DNA of 48,804 nt from Phoronis australis (Eukaryota > Phoronida > Phoronidae): contig NMRA01000095.1 of the NCBI GenBank assembly GCA_002633005.1, positions 64,001-112,804 of the forward strand, given 5' to 3'. The notes beneath the pieces are model-generated. The model had not been told where the DNA came from. It was given only the letters and a program-made list of their open reading frames with translations, and did no database searches. Shown one piece after another: positions 38,401 to 44,400 of the stretch. Positions within the stretch are counted from its first letter, which is position 1, and every line of letters starts with the position of its first letter. The position numbers and the translations under genes are program-made.

Positions 38401-41400
38401 TTTTGTCCCGTTTTCTCGGACTTTTTGTTTCTCGGAGGCGGACCTTTTTGCACACTTCGCTAAATGGGCGGGCTCGTTTGAGCACCCGGAGCCCTCTCCT
38501 AGGTGCGCTCATGTGAGTCATGATTCAGTAAAGGGAACATTTGTTTCATTCTAACATATTCATAAGTTTTATATCTTCTCATGTGTTTCTTGTTCTATTG
38601 AAATTTGAATCATGCTCCTTCCAAAATGGCGGCTGATAAAAGAAGAAAATAAACATAATTGTGGATGTGCTCTTCTGTCTGCCGATCGAAACTCATCGAA
38701 AATTTCTGTCGCCTCCCCTTCATCGCAAAGTACCGTTAGCTTGCCACTTGTTTCAACCCTCCACCCCGACTCCCCGGTTACCCAAAAATTTTGCATTTGG
38801 TTCCGCTCTTGAACACTTGTGGCAATGCCTGAGTGTTACTTTTAACCAGGTTGCATTGTGGGCAGAAGATTATTTCCATCACTCGACACATTAAGAATTC
38901 CAATAATTCCATGACGTCAGACGTAAGACGACTACGATTCGGAAATATGTCGTCTTGCTGGAAAGGTCCGTTATAAATTGGGCACCGAATTTGAGTTTCT
39001 GTCAGTTTTGATTTAGTTATTTAGAAAGTCAAGGGAATTGACGAGTCTGATAGATGTCGCATTGGTGTATCGTATTTACTACTGACGCCTGCGCAGTATA
39101 CAGACAGCAGGGTTACCAAAATGCAGTGCTGTTATTATGCGGACACCATTATAGCCGCTGGGTTGATATCAGTGTGGAATTAATTATAAAGNCTAATTTA
39201 AAACTCAAAATATCAAAAGAATCGATGTTTATGGGCAGAAATTGGATTCACAGTGGTGCAACTTTCATGTGGTTAACGAGTAATGGTTTTTGCTGACAAA
39301 CGTTACTAACATTAGCCTGTGCTTTAAATAGGTTTGTGCCTTTGTGACGAAGGATACATTGGAGGAGACTGCTCAATGGAGAAAGCAATACCGCCGGAAA
39401 TATTCGCCATTCCTCAGAATGGTTTATGTGACGTCAAAAGCCGACCGTGTGAGGCGACCCCAGTGTACGGAGACAAAATTGTTGAGTCGGAAAATCTCAC
39501 TTGCCACATTGATTACTTAGAGGTATGATATGCTGAGTGGTAAGCCCGATCAAAAGCGTATGATATAAATATGATGTTTTATTTGTCACCTGCACTGCTT
39601 TTCATTGTCACGCGGATCTTAAGGCTTTGTCAGTACAACTTTATTTAAGGTTTGAATTGAGTACCATGGCTGTTTTATTCAAATCAGTTATTTTTAGTCT
39701 AAAGCACGCAGGTTAGAGGAAGTTCAGCTATTTTGATTGCGCGACCTTTTCTCAGATTAATTTTGTCTTATCAAGAGATATCATTCCATCACTTGCCATG
39801 TGAAATTCATGTTTATCTACTTCATCTTCAAGGTTACATTAAAGGGAGCCATTAACGTCACTGGTGAAAAGGCTTTGACAAAAGGAGAGTTTGAAACCTT
39901 TAACGAAGTCTTTTGCCCGCTGCCCAAATCACGCGTACGCCGTAGCATCGACGAGAAAGCTTCTGTCGGAATCCCGGTCACAGGTTACTATATTGGGGTC
40001 AGTAACGATGGCGTAGCAGTGAGTCAGAAGGTCATGTTCGTCTCTTACGATTCCGTCTGTATTTCCTGCAATGCGTCAGGCTACTGCGTTAAAAAGGTAG
40101 GTTCCACATGTGTTCGGTCACATGCAATTCTATAAGGTATCGCAAGAGGGTGGATACAGCTACGATTTTCCAACTAATAAAATACCACGCTGTCCTTGAA
40201 ACGGCTGCCGAGGGGGATTTGGTCGTGTCTGAAGGGCGCCCTGCCTAAATACGCCTGAATGTGTAGCCCTATCTGTCACATAATGATCTCATTGTCTCCA
40301 GGTTGAAATACTTCTTCTTCGTTTTTTTAGCAACGCCTAACAGTGAAATTTAAATGCGTTTATTAAAGTTGAAAAGAAACCATTTTATGTTGAAACGAAT
40401 GGTCTTCTTATCACAAAGCCTTAGGAATCTCCACCTTTTAGTTGGAAGTGTCAGCAGTGAAACTATGATAGCAATTGATAATTTGAAGGCAAATGATGGA
40501 GAGTGACGGTACCAAAACTCAGTTAGTAATGTCAGTTTCGAAAATGGGCTCGTTCCATCAATTACGGGCAAAATATGTAGGTGAAAGAAAACTGCCCCAG
40601 CACTGAATATATAGGCCCATGTCAGTAAGGATCACCGCACTCGCAAAATTTTATTGGGAACTTGACGGTTGAATGTAGCCATGAGACAGTCGTGTTAGAG
40701 TTTGACGGAGAGTCTTTGTTACTTTGCGTGGTCATACAAGCATATGGTGTATGTAAGCGAGGGTCTAATAATTTACCAAATGCAATAACAGTGTGTTAAT
40801 CATTTCAGAACAACTCGTGCTTGATTGGAGGTTTCTGTTATGCCCCTGAAGAAGCCAATCCAGCCAACGCCTGCGAACAGTGTTCTGTGACAACGGACGA
40901 ATATGGCTGGACGCCCAAATACGTGAGTACACATTTAATAAGTATTACTTACTGCATTCAGTTACACATGTATGTTTGCTACTGAAGATGACGACGATGA
41001 TTGGATTACATAACGAGGATAATGGCCGGCTTCGATGGCGTTCGGGACTGAAATACTTTACATATAACGCGGTTTGGATAGAAGTCATGATACTTTTGGG
41101 TTTTGTTTATGATGGATGACCTTTAAACGGCCACTGTTTTGTTTTCGAACAATAAAAGGATTTGATTTATGCGATACATTGTTGGGTCCTTGTTTTACGA
41201 AAGGTGAGGTCTAAGTAAAAGGATAGATTTCTGGAGAAAATTATATTTTTAGAAACAGTGAGTAGAAAAAACGGTAATGAAATTTATTGTCGTTAATTTT
41301 GCAATCAGGGATCTCAGAATTGAAAAATAAAAAAAATTCCTGTTTTCCCCAGTTTTTTTGTTTGTCATTTTGGTTAAAAGAAAGGCCAGTACCCGCTTAA

Positions 41401-44400
41401 GTCCCTGGATCCGCCTATGCGATTGAAGGTGGGTTCTTGTCCATTTTCATTCTCTGTTTGTAATTCTACTCCAGCAGAAGACGGTGTTTCCCAAAAGTTT
41501 TACTTTTTCATTGTTGTTCAGTCACGTGTTTCCTGTTTGCAGAACAAATCTTGTCTGATCAACGGTGTATGTTACGAGAACAACCAAACAAACCCCAACA
41601 ACGACTGTCAGTTGTGCTCGTCCAGCAAAGATACAAGTTCTTGGTCACAAAAATTCGTAAGTTTCATTTCTGTTTTTGTATTTCCAACACACGCTAAACT
41701 TTTGAAGAGCAGTAATTCTTTTACTTATGGGTTGCTTCAAGGGTCACTCAGAGTTCCCGATTTATTAGTTGGTACTTCAAAGATATCTGGACCCAGACTC
41801 CTAGTCCAGATACAGTCGGCGTAATAGACAACTTACTGTGTGGCTGGCATGGCGCTGTGTAATGTCTTCCTTCCCCCAGACGATAAAAATTGCATCCATA
41901 TCTTTAACGTGACACTTCCTAAATTATGCGTTTTTGTCTCAGACGACTAATGCAGTAGGGCCGTCACGGATTACACAGCGACACTCGTATCTCGATGTAT
42001 TTACCCACAATGCCGCAGTATCCGTCAAGCACGTTGGTATATTCGTTTTCACGCCATTGAAGCTCTTTGCTGTTGTAAACGTTTTACTTTCAAGACTTTT
42101 CTCTGTCGCAATACTGCATTTGTACATGTAATTCCAATGCCTACGAAGTATTGTTGTTGTTCACGTACTACTTACAAGACTTTTTTGTCACAATACTGCA
42201 TTTGTACATGTAATTCCAATGCCGTCGAAGTATTGCTGCAACTAGTCCGACGGGAAAAATGTGATGAACTTGACAAAAATCCATGGACTCGTGAATTTAG
42301 GTTTTCGCCTTATCGAAAGTGATCTGCGAGTGGATAAGCAGCATTTCTGATGTTGGGGTAGTTACTTTCTTTTACTGATAAGGTTGGTTTATTGTACCTA
42401 CCGTACACCCTACTTCAAATAATAATAGTTACATGTATTTCGTGGAGAATGCCAAGCCTCGTGCAACTCTGTTCATAGTTCTTATGATAGTACTTGTACA
42501 AAGAGATATGTTCTTCTCAATTATTAGTTGTTCTCATCTGTTTGTACGACAAATACCTCCACAACTAGGCATGCGCACAGATGCCCACACGGCGTATCGT
42601 TCATCATCCTTTCACATGCCTGTACAGGTGGCGCTGTGATGGAGAATACTAAATCACACAGTCACCGAATGGCGAGAACGTCTCGTCCACGAGTTGGCTA
42701 AACACGCGCGGTGAGAATGAAGGACTTCCTATGCATTGCTACTGAGATGATTGCAGGCACTCGTATATTTCAGTAAAAAACGTACAAGTTGAAAAGATCA
42801 ATTTGTTGTTGACTTAGCAAAGTCTGGGTTTCCTTATGTAGACTTGTAATTAAGTGTTGGTTATTCGTAGGATGCGTCATGTCTGATTGGCGGAACATGT
42901 TACGTTGAAGGACATACCAATTCAGCCAACGACTGTGAAGTGTGTTACTCAGCTACACTCTCAAACGCATGGACACAGAAATATGTACGTGGTGCAAACT
43001 TTAATTGTCTGGTTAAGTGCATGTCATTTGAGTAAATCATGTACTGTACTTAAGGGGCTACAAGCCCGCCTCCCATTACAAAAACAACAACTTTTGACTT
43101 AGACCGCTAACGGTTATGAAATCGGCTTCAAATTGTTCCTTAGTAGAATTGGAGATGGTATCCTTATTGATTGAGATCAGGCGTGTCAATTTAAGAGCCG
43201 AGCTGGGAAATAACGAACTGCCAGCTTTTGCCAACTCTGAACCACATACCGTTTGAATAAAGGACACCTGAGTACACATTTTATAGCGGTGGGGTAAGTT
43301 GCTTGAATCAAGTTCTTTTCTACATGTGTAAAAGTTTCTGTTGACCTAGCAGCAACACTTCGCTCTTAGAATGTTATTTGAAGAATAACTGGGACTGATC
43401 GCTTATCGATTTTTTCGTCTTAATAGCACAATTATGCCTTGAGGTACAAAATACGATTAGGGAACAGAATTTGGCTGTCGTCACGAAGTATGCGTAAGTC
43501 ACTGCTAGATTAGATACTACATGTACATGCAAACAGACATGGATGTAGTAAAATGGCTTTTTTGACACCTACTGACTAAAATGTTGTCGTAAAATAAAAA
43601 GACAGGTTGTAATTATAGTCCCAGTCTTGATTTACAGCACGGTATACTTTGAACATTTGAACAAGCTCACGACAGCATGATAATGCTACACGGTTATTTT
43701 TTTATTAAACCAGGTTTCTTCGTGCTTAATTGACGGAAAGTGTTTTGCAAATGGATCAAGAAATTTCGTGAATGACTGCGAGTTTTGCTCACCAGAAACG
43801 AATTCTTCCCACTGGACTTTGGACGAAGGAAGTGAGTGATCTCTAGATCTGTCTGAGCGCTAAACTAGGCATTATCGCTTCAGTGCGGTCTAGCTCAGAT
43901 TGAATGCCATATGTTGCGGGAATCCAAACTTCGATGTGCTTGTAGTAACAGTGATTCATAATTTCTGCGGCATGTTTAAATTTGCATTACATAGCAAAAA
44001 TGTCCAGAATTTGCGGCATTGCCTATAGAAGAGGAAATTAACTGGGCGAAGTTATTTTTCCTTTGTGACCGTTGTATTAAAATGAAATAAATCTACATAT
44101 GGTGAATGGCAACATAGATGGACCGGCTTGTAAAATCTCTGCGTTGGTTGTCTATTTAGAATACTTGTAACTCAAAAACACTAAACAGAATCATCCGACT
44201 GGAGCTTGATAGCACTGAGAGGGTTCATCTATTCACGTCGATACGCACGTACCTGCTTGGTTAACGTTTTCGACCATCGGATACCGTGGTCTTTCTCAAA
44301 CTGATTGGATTTAGTGTGTGACGTAAGGAATGACGTCACAAGGGTAAAGATGAGCGTCCCTGAGCAGTGCGCCTAATGAGGGGTACAGCTGGAGCTGACC

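Noticed and set aside
41390-41420. CCTGGATCCGCCTATG as the right end of a hAT-like element
   Set aside because: It resembles a common transposon end, but no partner end was found within the intron.
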